64,000 bases of DNA from Blumeriella jaapii. Taxonomy: Eukaryota > Ascomycota > Leotiomycetes > Helotiales > Drepanopezizaceae. Positions 10,891 through 22,521 of the stretch are shown here, piece after piece (within the stretch, counting starts at the first letter, position 1; each line of letters starts with the position of its first letter). A model generated the notes under the pieces. It searched no databases and was not told the origin of the DNA. It saw only the letters and a program-made list of their open reading frames with translations. The stretch spans positions 1 to 64,000 of the forward strand of contig VWND01000034.1 of NCBI GenBank assembly GCA_009599575.1. Direction: 5' to 3'. A program made the translations under genes and the position numbers.

Positions 10891-11422
10891 TAACCAGTTT
10901 TGTTATACGTATATTATTTGCTTTGATCGAATGCAATTCGAATAAAATAAATTGCGTACGGCCGCGCGAAGCGACGTTATAGCAAAGCGAATATTATTAT
11001 ATATATTTGTATAACGAATATTTTTTTATTTTAATAAACGCAAGCCTGTTTTTAGCTTTTGGTTTTTAAATTCGGATATTTAAATATTGCTTTTTTTTTT
11101 TTTTTTCGGCCTATTGGCTATACTATTATGCGTTTTTACGCAATTAACAGATTATATTTTAATCGGTGCCGTATATATATTTCTTAGGCTTTTTTTTAGG
11201 CTTTACGCTTATATTTTTCACTGACGGACTATCGCAAAAAGCGGCGAAAAGCGTAGTCGACAGCAGCTTTAGCTGTATTAATACGAACTGTTTTCGAGGT
11301 CGTATTTTATATTTAATTCTTTAATTTAGCACGTTTCCGTACTCTTTGGGAGGTCCTAGAAAGGCAGCCTTTCGGCTGCACTCCGCTAGACGTTAATCAA
11401 TACTACTACTACTACTACTACT
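10891..11422 (+). other. LINE 3' untranslated region and tail
   Basis: AT-rich, mutated sequence runs to about 11210. A segment of nearly normal composition follows at about 11215-11400, ending in a (TAC)n microsatellite at 11399-11424. The microsatellite abuts the right target-site duplication and so appears to be the tail of the element. Confidence 0.65.
11364..11379 (+). other. Stem-loop in the LINE 3' end
   Basis: GCAGCC (11364-11369) pairs with GGCTGC (11374-11379) around the loop TTTC. It lies about 45 bp before the element end, where LINE RTs often recognise a hairpin. The role is inference. Confidence 0.45.
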
Positions 11423-11436
11423 ACCAAGTTTATTAC

Positions 11437-11959
11437 TTATCAAAATGGTAAATTCTTAACCAAAGCGTATTACGAATTAAATCGTACGTACGAAAATCGT
11501 TTAAATGCTTTATAAGCTTTTTTTTAGCCTTTTGTTTTTTTTTTTTTTACGCCAAAACGCTTTTCCTGGCGTTTTTTCTTTTCGATCGGATCAACGATAA
11601 CGCTCGTTTTTTATTTTATATTAAAAAATTTAAAAAAGCCAATTTGTACGATTTTTTACGGGCCGATCCTCGGTTCCATTTAAAAGCTTTTCCAGATTAG
11701 TAAATATAAACGAAATCGAACCGGCCGAAAATTCGCTTTTTAATAATAATAATAAAAACGAAAACTCTTTTTCAAACGATTTTCAAAACGCATACGAGAA
11801 AATTAAAAGCTTTTCCGCCAGTCGGAAAAACGCCCAGACTTAAATAAAGCTTTTTTTTTAGGCGTATTGCGCGATATGCGTTATTTTAACGTTCGGAAGC
11901 TTTTTAATAACGATTTACTAATAATTCTCGTTATACTTATTAAAAATAACCTTTCGTAT
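11437..11959 (+). pseudogene. Chr1-C gag, part 2, to start of protease
   Basis: Gag resumes right after the LINE duplication and lines up with 13425-13960 of Chr1-D. It ends at the CGTAT duplication (11955-11959) of Chr1-D, just before the protease catalytic box. The first 40 bases, next to the LINE end, are visibly less mutated than the rest. Confidence 0.7.
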
Positions 11960-12222
11960 TATGACGATTCACTCTGTTGCCACCTCTCGTGTCACCCCAG
12001 CAACTACGTGTAGCTGCAAGCTCCCTGGTCTTCTGATGGGTTTCTCATCAACTATAGAAACTATTATATATAAGGCTTTCTCCTCTTAGCAACCTCTGCC
12101 TTTTGCAATTGTTAATTCTAAATAAATATTTTTATTACAAAACCAAAAGCTCGTTTTATATTATATAAACACGGCGATCAATTGACTGATCTTCCAGCCC
12201 TTCGATTAATTAAATCGTTATA
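11960..12222 (+). repeat. Chr1-D 5' LTR
   Basis: It starts TATGACGATTCACTC (first G changed to A) and ends AATCGTTATA. It contains the TACGTGTA hairpin block, TATA-like run and AAATAAATATTT block. Confidence 0.9.
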
Positions 12223-13900
12223 TTATTAATAATTCTTTTTCTACGCTGATGACGGCGTAAACTATTTCTTTTCTCGAATTTCTTACGGGTCATATCAAAA
12301 TAATCGACCGGTCGTAAAAAGGCTTATTTCCGCATTTCGCGAAAAATAGCTTCTGTTCAACAATCTCCCTTTTAGCAAAGCTTTTCAGCTTCTGCTATTA
12401 TATTTTAACCTCCTTTTTAATCAGCGAAAAAACAGCCTTCCCCAAAAGCTTTTTTTTCTGAAAAACAGTCCTCCCTCCGAAAAAAAAAAAACAAAAGAAA
12501 AAGCAAAGCGCCAACCACTTCGCCTGCCACCTTTTTATAACCTAGCGCTAAAAGCGTTCAGTTAAAACTCTTGCAAAATCAACTAAAAAAAACGCAAAAG
12601 CGTAAGCGACAATTTCTGGAAACTATACGACTGCGACAAACCTTTTAATCAGAACGTTTAATAAAATTTATCGAATATGCTTTTGCCAGTCGCGAATCTG
12701 CTGCTTTTTTCCTTTTTCGCAACGTTTTATTTCAACCAACAAACGCTGCAAACCAATTTTTACGCTTTTCGCGAACTTTTTTTAAATCTTTTTTTAACGG
12801 CCAAAACCTTAGCGCGCCTTTTAAACGTTATAATTTCTATTTATTTGCTAATTTTCGACTAGCTCGTATAAAACGCGTTTCGAACTTTAAATTTAAATTA
12901 AATAATAATAAAAATTACAAAACATGCTATTAAAAAACTAAAATTTTCGATAACTTCGAATTTTACTACGATTATTTCGCTAGCGATCGATTTTGTAAAA
13001 ATTATATATTCGATTAGACCGAAAGCGTGGCGAAAAAGTTTTTTATTCCGCGTATTTTAAACCGTTCCGATTTTATATCTTCCGAAAAATTAATAAAAAA
13101 AGTCGCCGATTTTCTGGCCGATTTTTCCGACGTTTAAAAAGCCGAAAACGAATTTAAAATGCTTGCAATAAATACGCACGACGATTTTTAGCGCTTTTAT
13201 TTGCGATTTTCTATTTTCGCAGCGAACGCTTAAATACGAACTGATAAACAGCTTCGAAACGCTTTTCGCGATAGAATACCAAAGCGTTTACAAAAAAAGC
13301 TGCATTTGGAATAAACGCGTATAACGATTTTTAAAAATTGATTTACCGCCGTTCGACAAAAAAAACAAAATCAATTGGCTAAACGAATTTTATACGCGAA
13401 TCGCTTTTTAATTAAATTTACCATTTATTAAAATAATAAATCTTTAACCAAAGCGTATTACGAGTCAAATCGTACGTACGAAAATCGTTTAAATGTTTCA
13501 CAAGCTTTTTTTCAGCCTTCTGCTGTTTTTTCTTTTCCCCCACGCTAAAACGCCCCTCCTAGCGTTTTTTTTTTTCGACCGGACCAACGACAACGCTCGT
13601 TTTTTACTTTATATCAGAAAATTTAAAAAAGCTAATCTGCACGACCTTTTACGGGCCGATCTTCGGTTCTACTTAAAAGCCCGCCTAGGCTGATAAATAT
13701 AAACGAAATCGAGCCGGCCGAAGATTCGCCCTTTAATAATAATAATAAAAACGAAAACCTTTTTCAAACGATTTTCAAAACGCATACGAAAAAATTAAAA
13801 GCTTTTCCGCCAATCGAAAAAACGCCCAGGCCTAAGCAAAACCTTTTTTTTAAACGTATTACGCGATATGCGTTATTTTAACGTTCGAAAGCTTTTTAAT
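12223..13900 (+). pseudogene. Chr1-D leader and gag remnant
   Basis: After an untranslated leader, a frame with scattered stops reads as a basic, helical gag. Blocks include FASRESAAFFLFRN, EKLIKKVADFLADFSDV, NTHDDF, RFYLRFSIFAANA, DKQLRNAFRDR, TKAYYESNRTYENRL and FFDRTNDNARFLLYI. The middle resembles the Retrotrans_gag fold of fungal gypsy elements. Gag would form the virus-like particle. No CCHC knuckle was found. Confidence 0.7.
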
Positions 13901-14330
13901 AGCGATTTATTAATAATTTCCGTTATATTTATTAAAAATAATTTTTCGTATAAAATAAAAACGCTCGCCGACTTTAAAGCGAACGGTTATACGTTAATCG
14001 ATTCGGCGCTAATTAAATCTTTTTTTTTTTTTTAAATTTTTAATTTAATTTTTTCCGGCTTTTTTTTTTATAAAAAAATATAATAAAGTTCGTGGCCATT
14101 TAATTATATATTTTACGCTTTTTAATCTTATTATTAACAACCGAATACAATCGTTTATTTATTTTTTAATTACTAATCTCGGAAATTATAATATAATTTT
14201 AAAAAAAGCTTGGTTGGCCGAATATTAAATTTTATTAAACTGTAATAAACTCAAGCTTTATTAGCCGAAATCTTATTTTCTCACAGCTCTTTACGCTCGT
14301 TATATTAAAATCTTTTATTTGCATCTTCGA
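13901..14330 (+). pseudogene. Chr1-D aspartic protease remnant
   Basis: A readable frame gives IKTLADFKANGYTLIDSALIK followed by sequence like NRIQSFIYFLITNLG and ILKKAWLAEY. The context ADxxANGYxLIDxAL is that of a retropepsin whose catalytic box should be DSG. At 13970-13978 it reads DFK. The enzyme would mature gag-pol. It has lost its active-site Ser-Gly. Confidence 0.75.
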
Positions 14331-14789
14331 AAAATTTAATTTCGCTATTAAAACGACGCTGTGAAACGTAATAAAAACCTTGATTAATTATAACGGATCT
14401 ACGACGTTGTACGAAGCGCGAAAAAGTCGAATTTTATTCGCGATGCTAGTTTCGATAGCGACGCTAATAAAATAATACAAAAAATTACACCACCTTTCCA
14501 GGCTAACGATTTCTTTTTTATTATTTTTTTTTTTTTTTTTTTTTTTTTTTCGTTTAAAACAGCTTTTTCGTTCTACGAAAAACAATTATCTTAAAAACCG
14601 AAAAAAAAAATTCGCCGCGATGGCCTTTCAGCTTAATATAATCGATAATTCAAATAAGCTATTTTTTGAATTTTTCAAACGACCAGTTCGAAAACGAATC
14701 CTTTAATTTACTGCTTATTCAATTTTTATTTGCCAAATTATTATATATGCTTTTAAATTAATTTTCAAAAAAAAAACAATCGAAGTGTT
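14331..14789 (+). other. Chr1-D protease-RT linker with a long T-run
   Basis: There is no recognisable domain. A homopolymer T-run of about 29 lies at 14522-14550. Its length differs between Chr1 copies (compare 18943-18969 and 30010-30042). Confidence 0.6.
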
Positions 14790-15840
14790 TTTAATTTTTC
14801 TGTACGAAATCGACAAAATACTAAACGATTTTACGTATAATATTTTTTTTAAAAACCAATTTTACAGTTTTTCGAACGTTTTAAAACCAACGAAATATCG
14901 ATTTCGACCTTTTTAATTAGTTTAGCAAAACTAATTTCGAATAAACTTTTCCTCGAATCTTTTTCTCCGAAATACAAAAACTTCGAACACGTATTTTCTA
15001 AAGCCGCTAATAACGAGCTAGCCTTTCACCGGCCCTACGATTATAAAATCAAATTTATTATAAATAAAAAAAAGCTAAAATACACTTTTTTATATAAAAT
15101 ATCGATTCTAAAGCTCGAGATTGTTAAAATTTATTTGTAAAATAATTTTAATAAAAGCTTTATCGAACTTTCTACCGCTTTTTTCGCTGTTTTAATGCTT
15201 TTCGCCAAAAAACCCGACGATTTATTACGTTTTTGTATCGATTATCGAACTTTTAATAATATTATTTGTAAAAATCGCTACCTCTTTTTTTTTATCGATA
15301 AAACCTTTGCTCGTTTTTCGAAAGCACGAATTTTTACGAAACTCGATATTCGTTAAGCTTTTTATAAAATTCGAATAAATTCCGCTAATAAAAAACTAAC
15401 GACGTTTCGTACGCGTTACGGCGTTTATAAATGCAAAATGCTATTTTTTGGCCTTATTAATAAATCCGCAATTTATCAACGCTATATAAACGACGTTTTT
15501 TTCGATTATTTAAACGATTTTTGCATTGTATATTTAAATAATATTTTTATTTATTCGTCCGACCTTTTAAAACACGTTATATACGTTCGCAAAATGCTTT
15601 AAAAGCTCGCTAACGCTAAATTACAAGCCGATATTCGAAAATCTGAATTTAATATTATTCGGATCCGTTACCTAGGCTTTATTATTTCGATTAAAAATCT
15701 AAAAATAAATTTAAAAAAAGTTTTCGTAATCGTTTACTAAAAGCCTTCTACTATTATAAAAAATATATAAAGCTTTTTTGGTTTTTGTAACTTTTACCGA
15801 CGTTTTATTCGAAACTACGGTATAATTGCAAAGCTTTTGA
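14790..15840 (+). pseudogene. Chr1-D reverse transcriptase remnant
   Basis: Landmarks in order are LYEIDKILNDFTYN, HVFSKAANNELAFHRPYDYK, KKPDDLLRFCIDYRTFN, FFIDKTFARFSKARIFTKLDI, FRTRYGVYKCKMLFFGLINK, AIYQRYINDVFFDYLNDF, VYLNNIFIYSSD, RYLGFII and NFYRRFIRNYGIIAKLLIYL. This is a typical Ty3/gypsy RT. The polymerase box is YLNN at 15531-15542 in place of YLDD. Several Gln codons read as stops. Confidence 0.92.
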
Positions 15841-16330
15841 TTTATTTAACCAAAGCTAACGTTTTTTACAATTTCATTTCTGAATGTCAAAAAAGTTTCG
15901 ACCTTTTTATACTAGCCTTTATTACTGTTTTAATTTTATAATATTACAAGCAAAACCTTCCTTGCATATTAAAAACTAACGCTTTCGACGGCGTAGTAGC
16001 TTTTATGCTTTCGCAATTTTATAGCGACGACTAGCTTCCAGTCGCCTATTTTAGCAAAACTATAGCTTTCGCAAAATTAAATTACGTCGTATACGATAAA
16101 AAAATACTCGCAATCGTAAAATCTTTAAGCAACTTTCGTATTAAACTAACTGGCTTAATTTATTAAATCAAAATTATTACTAATCACAAGATTTTAGAAT
16201 ATTTTATAATTTTCAAATTTTTAAACGCTCGATAAATACGCTAAACCGAGCTTTTCGCCGATTACAACTTTTTTATTACGTACAAACCAAATAAACACAA
16301 CTTTTTAATTAACGTATTAACACGTCGTAC
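15841..16330 (+). pseudogene. Chr1-D RNase H remnant
   Basis: In the same frame as the RT it reads CILKTNAFDGVVAFMLSQF, AYFSKTIAFAKLNYVVYDKK, LAIVKSLSNFR and KIITNHKILEYF. The first catalytic Asp of the ETDASDGV box is Asn here. Confidence 0.88.
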
Positions 16331-17500
16331 AAGCGAATTCGACCGCCAAAATTTTTTTAAACGCACCCAGCGCCTGCAAACCCTTTTTCGAACCGATCAA
16401 ATCGATCACCGCCTTTTAATTAAAAAACTTCGACCTTCCACGGCCTTCGAAACAATTGTTTTTATCGTTAAAATAACTGATTTTTCTTTCGCACTCCGTA
16501 TCGTTGACCAGCTTTTTCACGCTAATCGTATAGCTAACAGCCTAATAGCCTTCCGAAAAAAAACTGTACGAAACGCTACGAAAAAAAACGATAACAATAT
16601 TCCGTATATATTTAAACGCGATCTGCTGCTATATTACGGCCGCTTAATAATACCAGACGTCGATTACTTTCGTCTGGCCTTTGTACAAAAAATACACGAT
16701 TAAATTTCTACCGCTTATTTCAGCGTTCGCAAAACTACGCAATTGCTTTCGAACTAATATTATTAGCGAGATATAACAGTTTTCGTAAAATAATATTATC
16801 GCAACTGCTACGCTTATCGAAAAAGTTCTGTTTTAAAAAATAAGCGCCCCGGCTTTTTTCAGCCTTTTTTTATTTCTGACCACTTTTAAAAGCACGTTAT
16901 AATAAACTTTTGTAATTTTAATAAAAAGAAATACGATTACGATAACGTATTCGTAATAATAAATCGCTTTTCCAAGCAAATTATTTCGATTTTTTACTAC
17001 AAAAATATCGACGTTCGAAATCTCGCCAAATTGTATATATTTTACGTATATAAATATTTTGGCTTTCTCAAAAGTATTATTAGCGATCGTAGCCCTTAAT
17101 ATTAATTTATTTTCTGGTCTGAATTAAACAAAATATTCGATACGCAATTAAATCTTTCGATAGCCGTTTATTTTGAAACCGACGGTCAGACCGAAATTTA
17201 CAACTAATACCTGCAAAAACGCTTTCGACCTTTCGTAAATTTTTATTAAAACGATTAGAACGAATTTTTCCTAATAATAAATTTCGCTTAAATAATTCTT
17301 TTTCACGAAAATTTAAATGGCCTTTCACTTTTCGAAATTATATACAATTATATTTTTTATATCAATTAGAACTGAAAGCTCGATACTTCCTTTTTCTAAC
17401 TTTTTATATAAGCTAAACGCAAACGAAGCTCGTGCGTACGCTCGCCGCCATTACGACGCCTAGAATTTCGCCAAATCGCACCTTTAATAAGCCTACGATA
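16331..17500 (+). pseudogene. Chr1-D integrase remnant (zinc-binding and core domains)
   Basis: It reads RKTTQLLSN, then a decayed HHCC region with YYRNCYAYRKSS, then the core: HVIINFCNFNKKKYDYDNVFVIINRFSKQ, LYILYVYKYFGF, IISDRSP and YFETDGQTEIYN. The DDE triad is N (from D in the SMDFC-type motif), D (SDR) and E (TDGQTE). The enzyme would insert the cDNA. Confidence 0.9.
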
Positions 17501-18090
17501 AAATAAAAAAAAATGCGAATAAATTTCGCCGCGCGATCGATTTTATCGTTAACGACTACGTATAGCTCGATATACGTTTATTTCCGACTTCCCGGCTTTT
17601 TCGCAAGCTCGATAATTTTATAAACGGCTTTTTTAAAATTATAGCTAAAATTTTCGATAACGCTTTTAAATTAAATTTTTTTAATATTATAAACGTACAT
17701 CCAGTTTTACGCTAATCGATTGCGTAAAACAGCTGACGACGCGCTTTCAAATCAAATTAATCTAACCCTTGAATTTATTAATATAATTAATAAGCTTAAA
17801 TACGAAATCGAAAAATTAATCGCCTGTCGAATATAACAGAAAACCTTTTAATACAAAGCTTTTTAAATAAGCTTAAATAAAAATCTCACGTGATATTCCG
17901 CGTCTGATTTTATATATGCTTTTTTAAAAGTGCGCGATTTTTATTTGACGTATAAAAAGCTTTCCGGTCCTTCTGCAAAACTTATAAATTAGCTAAAAGC
18001 GTATTTCGAAGATTTAAATTCGTATAATTATTTGGATAGCGACGTACTAATAAATAAAAGCTCGAGGGCGCGTTTTTTTCGGACGGAAAA
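17501..18090 (+). pseudogene. Chr1-D integrase C-terminus with chromodomain
   Basis: It reads LFPTSRLFRKLDNFINGFFKIIAKIF, then VHPVLR, then a chromodomain: YEIEKLIACRI, QRKPF, FTWYSASDF. The Trp-Tyr pair sits where chromoviruses have WYPASDF. Chromodomain integrases such as that of MAGGY direct insertion to H3K9-methylated chromatin, which fits the self-nesting seen here. Confidence 0.82.
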
Positions 18091-18094
18091 ATAA

Positions 18095-18359
18095 TATAAC
18101 GATTTATTCTGTTACCACTTTTCGTATCACTCCAGCAATTATATATAGCTGCAAGCTTTCTGGTCTTCTGGTGGGTTTTTTATCAACTGTGGAAACTATT
18201 ATATATATAAAGCTCTCTTTTTTTAGCAACCTCTGCCTTTTGCAATTGTTAATTTTAAATGAATATTTTTGTTACAGAACCAAAAGCTCGTTTTATACCA
18301 TATGAACACGGCGACCAGTTGACTGATCTCCCAGCCCTCCGACTGATTAGATCGTCACA
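18095..18359 (+). repeat. Chr1-D 3' LTR
   Basis: It starts TATAACGATTTATTC and ends GACTGATTAGATCGTCACA. It is the least mutated 3' half of any Chr1 LTR here and defines the true right end. Confidence 0.92.
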
Positions 18360-18364
18360 CGTAT

Positions 18365-18935
18365 AAAATAAAAGCGCTCGCCGATTTTAAAACGAACGGT
18401 TATGCGTTAATCGATTCGGCGTTAATTAAATCTTTTTTTTTTTTTAAAAAACTTTTGATTTAACCTTTCCCGGCTTTTTTTTTATAAAAAAATATAATAA
18501 AACTCGTGGCCATTTAATTATATATTTTACGCTTTTTAACTTTATTATTCATAACCGAATACAATCGTTTACTTTTTTTTTAATTATTAACTTCGGAAAT
18601 TATAATATGATTTTAAAAAAAGCTTGGTTGGCCGAATATCAAATTCTACTAAATTGTAATAAACGTAAGCTTTATTGGCCGAAATTTTACCCTTTTATAG
18701 CTTTTTACGCTCGTTATATTAAAGTCTTTTATTTACATTTTCGAAAAATTTGATTTCGCTATTAAAACGACGCTGTAAAACGTAACAAAAACCTTAATAA
18801 ATTATGGCAGACCTACGACGCTATGCGGAGCGCGAAAAAGTCGAATTTCATTCGCGGTACCAATTTCGATAGCGACGTTAATAAAATAATATAAGAAATC
18901 ATACCATTATTTTCCTAGGCTGCCGATCCTTTTTT

Positions 18936-18969
<34 letters not shown>

Positions 18970-19200
18970 CGTCAGAACAGCTTTTTCGTTTTACGAAAAA
19001 CAGTTTATACCAAAGACCGAAAAAAAGCTTTCGCCGCGATGGCCTTTCAGCTTAATATAATCGATAATTTAAATAAGCAATTCTTTCCTGAATCTTCCAA
19101 ACGACTAATTCGAAAACGAGTCTTTTAATCTACTGCTTACCTAATTTCTATCTGCCAAATTATTGCATACGCTTTTAAACTGATTTTCAGAAAAAAAGCA
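18365..19200 (+). pseudogene. Chr1-C protease and linker
   Basis: Chr1-C resumes after the CGTAT duplication of Chr1-D. The protease catalytic box reads DFK at 18383-18391, as in the sister copies. The T-run at 18943-18969 lies in the linker. Confidence 0.7.
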
Positions 19201-20270
19201 GTTGAAATGTTTTTAATCTTTTTGTACGAAATCGACAAAATACTAAACGACTTTACGTATAATATTTTTTTTAAAACCTAATTTTATAATCTTTTCGAAC
19301 GTTTCAGAATTAACGAAATATCGATTTCGATCCTTTTAATCAGTTTAACAGAGTTAATTTCGAATAAACCTTTTTTCGAATCTTTTCCCCCGAAATACAA
19401 AAACCTCGAACACGTGTTTTCTAAAGCCGCTAGTAACGAGCAAGCCTTTTACCGGCCTTACGATTATAAAATCGAGCTTATTATAAATAAGAAAAAGCTG
19501 AAATACACTTTTTTATATAAAATATCGATTTTAAAATTCGAAATTATTAAAACTTATTTGCAAAATAATTTTAACAAAAGCTTTATCGAACCTTTTACCG
19601 CTTTTTTCGCTGTTTTAATGCTTTTCGCTAAAAGACCCGACGGTTTATTACGTTTTTATATCGATTATCGAGCTTTTAATAACGTTATTCGTAAAAATCG
19701 CTACTTTTTCTTTTTTATCGATAAAACTTTTGCTTGTTTTTCGAAAGTACGAATTTTTACGAAGTTCGATATTCGTTAAGCTTTTTATAAAATTCGAATA
19801 AATTCCGTTAGTAAAAAACTAACGACGTTTCGTACGCGTTACGGCGCTTATAAATGCAAAATGCTACCTTTTGGCTTTATTAATAAATCCGCAATTTACC
19901 AACGTTATATAAACGACGTTTTTTTCGATTATTTAAACGATTTTTGTATTGCATATCTGAATAATATTTTTATTTATTCGTCCGATTTTTTAAAACACGT
20001 TATATACGTTCGCAAAATGCTTTAAAACTTGCTAACGCTGAATTACAGGCCGATATTTGGAAATCCGAATTTAACGTTATTCGGATCCGTTATTTAAGTT
20101 TTATTATATCGATTAAAGATTTAAAAGTAAATTTAAAAAAAGTTTCCGTGGTCGTTTACTAAAAGCTTTTTATTATTGTAAAAAATATACAAAGCTTTTT
20201 TGGTTTTTATAACTTTTACCGACGTTTTATTCGAAACTACGGTATAATTGCAAAACTTTTATTTTATTTA
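19201..20270 (+). pseudogene. Chr1-C reverse transcriptase remnant
   Basis: An open stretch at 19414-19779 reads MFSKAASNEQAFYRPYDYK, KRPDGLLRFYIDYRAFN and FSKVRIFTKFDIR. It continues past a stop to YINDVFFDYL and AYLNNIFIYSSD. The polymerase box is YLNN at 19954-19965. Unusually, the Leu codon there is still CTG while both following Asp codons are AAT. Confidence 0.9.
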
Positions 20271-20780
20271 ACTAAAGCTAACGTTTTTTACAATTTTATT
20301 TCTGAATGTCAGAAGAATTTCGACTTTTTTATACTAGCTTTTATTATTATATTAATTTTATAATATTATAGGCAAAATCTTTTTTGTATATTAAAAACTA
20401 ACGCTTCCGATAGCGTAATAGCTTTTATGCTTTCGCAATTCCATAATAACGACTAGTTTTTAATCGCTTAATTCAGCAAAATTATAACTTTCGAAAAGCT
20501 GAACTACGTCGTATACGACAAAAAAATATTCGCAATCGTAAGATTTTTAAGCAATTTTCGTATTGAACTGGTTGGCTCAGTTTATCAAATCAAAATTATT
20601 ATTAATTATAAGATTTTAAAATATTTTATAACCTCCAAACTTTTAAACGCTCGATAAGCACGCTAAGCCGAGCTTTTCGCCGACTACAACTTTTTTATTA
20701 CGTATAAATTAAATAAATACAATCTTCTGGCTAACGCATTAATACGTCGTACGAGCGAATTCGACCGTCAAAACTTTTTT
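20271..20780 (+). pseudogene. Chr1-C RNase H remnant
   Basis: This is homologous, in register, to 15841-16330 of Chr1-D, with more stops. ILKTNASD-type and VVYDKKIFAIV-type blocks can be read. Confidence 0.8.
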
Positions 20781-22521
20781 AAACGTATTTAGCGTTTGCA
20801 AATCTTTTTTCGAGCAAATCAGATTAATTACCGACTTTTAACTAAAAAACTTCGATTTCCTACGGCTTTCGAAACAATTGTTTTTATTATTAAAATAGCT
20901 GATTTTTTTTTCGCATTTCGTATCGTTGATTAAATTTTCCACGTTAATCGTATAGCTAGCAGCCTAATAGCCTTCCGAAGAAAAACTGTACGAAACGCTA
21001 CGAAAAAAAACGACGATAATAATATTTCGTATATATTTAAACGCGATCTGCTATTATATTACGATCGCTTAATAATATTAAACGTCGATTATTTTCGTTT
21101 GGCTTTTATACGAAAAATATACGACCAAATTTTTATCGCTTATTTCAGCGTTTGCAAAACTACGCAATTGTTTTCGGATTAATACTATTAGCGAGGTATA
21201 ACAGCTTTCGTAAAATAATATTATCGTAATTGCTACGCTTATCGAAAAAGTTTTATTTTAAAAAATAAGCGCTTCGGCTTTTTTCAGCCTTTTTCTGTTT
21301 CTGACCATTTTTAAAAGCATATTACAATAGACTTTTACAGTTTTAATAAAAACAAACACGGTTACGATAACGTATTCGTAATAATAAATCGCTTTTTTAA
21401 GCAGATTATTTCGATTTTTTATTACAAAAATATCGACGTTCGAAATCTCGCCAAATTGTATATATTTCAAGTTTATAAGTATTTTAGCCTTTTAAAAAGT
21501 ATTATTAGCGATCGTAGCTTTTAGTATTAGTTTACCTTTTGGTTTGAATTAAATAAAATATTCGGTACGCAATTAAAATTTTCGACAGCCGTTTATTTTA
21601 AAACCGACGGTCAGACCGAAATTTATAACTAATATTTGCAAAACGCTTTCGATTTTTCGTAAATTTTTATTAAAACAATTAAAGCGAATTTTTTTTAATA
21701 ATAAATTTCGTTCAAATGGTTTTTTTCTACGAAAATCTAAATAGCTTTTTATTTTTTAAAATTATATACGATTATATTTCTTATATTAATTAAAATTAAA
21801 AGCTCGATATTTTTTTTTTTTCAATTTTTTATATAAGTTAAACGCAAACGAAGCTCGTGCGTACGCTCGCCGCTATTACGACGCTTGGAACCTCGCCAAA
21901 TCGCATTTCCAATAAGCCTACGATAAAAAAAAAAAAAATGCGAATAAATTTCGCCGCGCGATCGATTTTAACGTTAGCGATTACGTATAATTCGATATGC
22001 GTTTATTTCCGATCTTCCGGCTTTTTCGCAAACTCGACAATTTTACAAACGGCCTTTTTAAAATTGTAATCAAAATTTTCGATAACGCTTTTAAGCTAGA
22101 CTTTTTTAATATTATAAACGTACATCCAGTTTTTTACGCTAATCGACTGCGTAAAACAATTAACGACGCGTTTTCAGATCAGGTTAATTAAGCTTTTAAA
22201 TTTATTAATATAATTGGTAAACTTAAATACGAAATCGAAAAATTAATCGCTTATCGAATACAACGGAAAACCCTTTAACATAAAGCTTTTTAAATAGGTT
22301 TAAATAAAAATCTTACGTAATATTCCGCGTTTGATTTTATATATGCTTTTTTAAAAATGCGCGATTTTTATTTGGCGCATAAAAAGCTTTTCGGTCTTTT
22401 TGCAAAACTTGTAAACTGGCTAAAAGCGTATTCCGAAGGTTTGGATTCGTACGATTATTTGGATAGCGACGTATTAATAAATAAAAGCTCGAAAGCGCGC
22501 TTTTTTCGGACGGAAAAATAA
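20781..22521 (+). pseudogene. Chr1-C integrase and chromodomain remnant
   Basis: The core includes NVFVIINRFFKQ and FKTDGQTEIYN at about 21610. The tail has the open stretch 21997-22191 (MRLFPIFRLFRKLDNFTNGL and VHPVFYANRLRKT), then YEIEKLIAYRIQRKTL and the end of the chromodomain. A minus-strand open stretch at 21258-21470 is a shadow. Confidence 0.85.

Larger units (their letters stand above)
5085..11422 (+). mobile_element. Tad-like LINE (non-LTR retrotransposon), RIP-mutated
   Basis: This 6.3-kb plus-strand element sits in the gag of Chr1-C between 14-bp duplications. It encodes an ORF1-type protein with cysteine-rich knuckles, then an ORF2 with RT, RNase H and a C-terminal Cys/His region. 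It ends in a short unmutated tail, a stem-loop and a (TAC)n run. All frames are broken by stops. No endonuclease motifs could be read with confidence between about 7000 and 8000. The order RT then RNase H fits the Tad group known from fungi. Confidence 0.88.
11960..18359 (+). mobile_element. Chr1-D: complete 6.4-kb chromovirus
   Basis: The LTRs are 11960-12222 and 18095-18359, with target duplication CGTAT (11955-11959 and 18360-18364). It is inserted in Chr1-C next to the protease. The internal order is gag, protease, RT, RNase H, integrase, chromodomain in one pol reading frame with many stops. It is the best copy for reading the pol protein because the frame stays in register from about 14790 to 18090. 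Its gag is less mutated than in most sisters. Confidence 0.92.

Noticed and set aside
14388..14585. Minus-strand open frame with a poly-Lys run
   Set aside because: It is made by the long T-run of the Chr1 linker and is not conserved as a frame in other copies.
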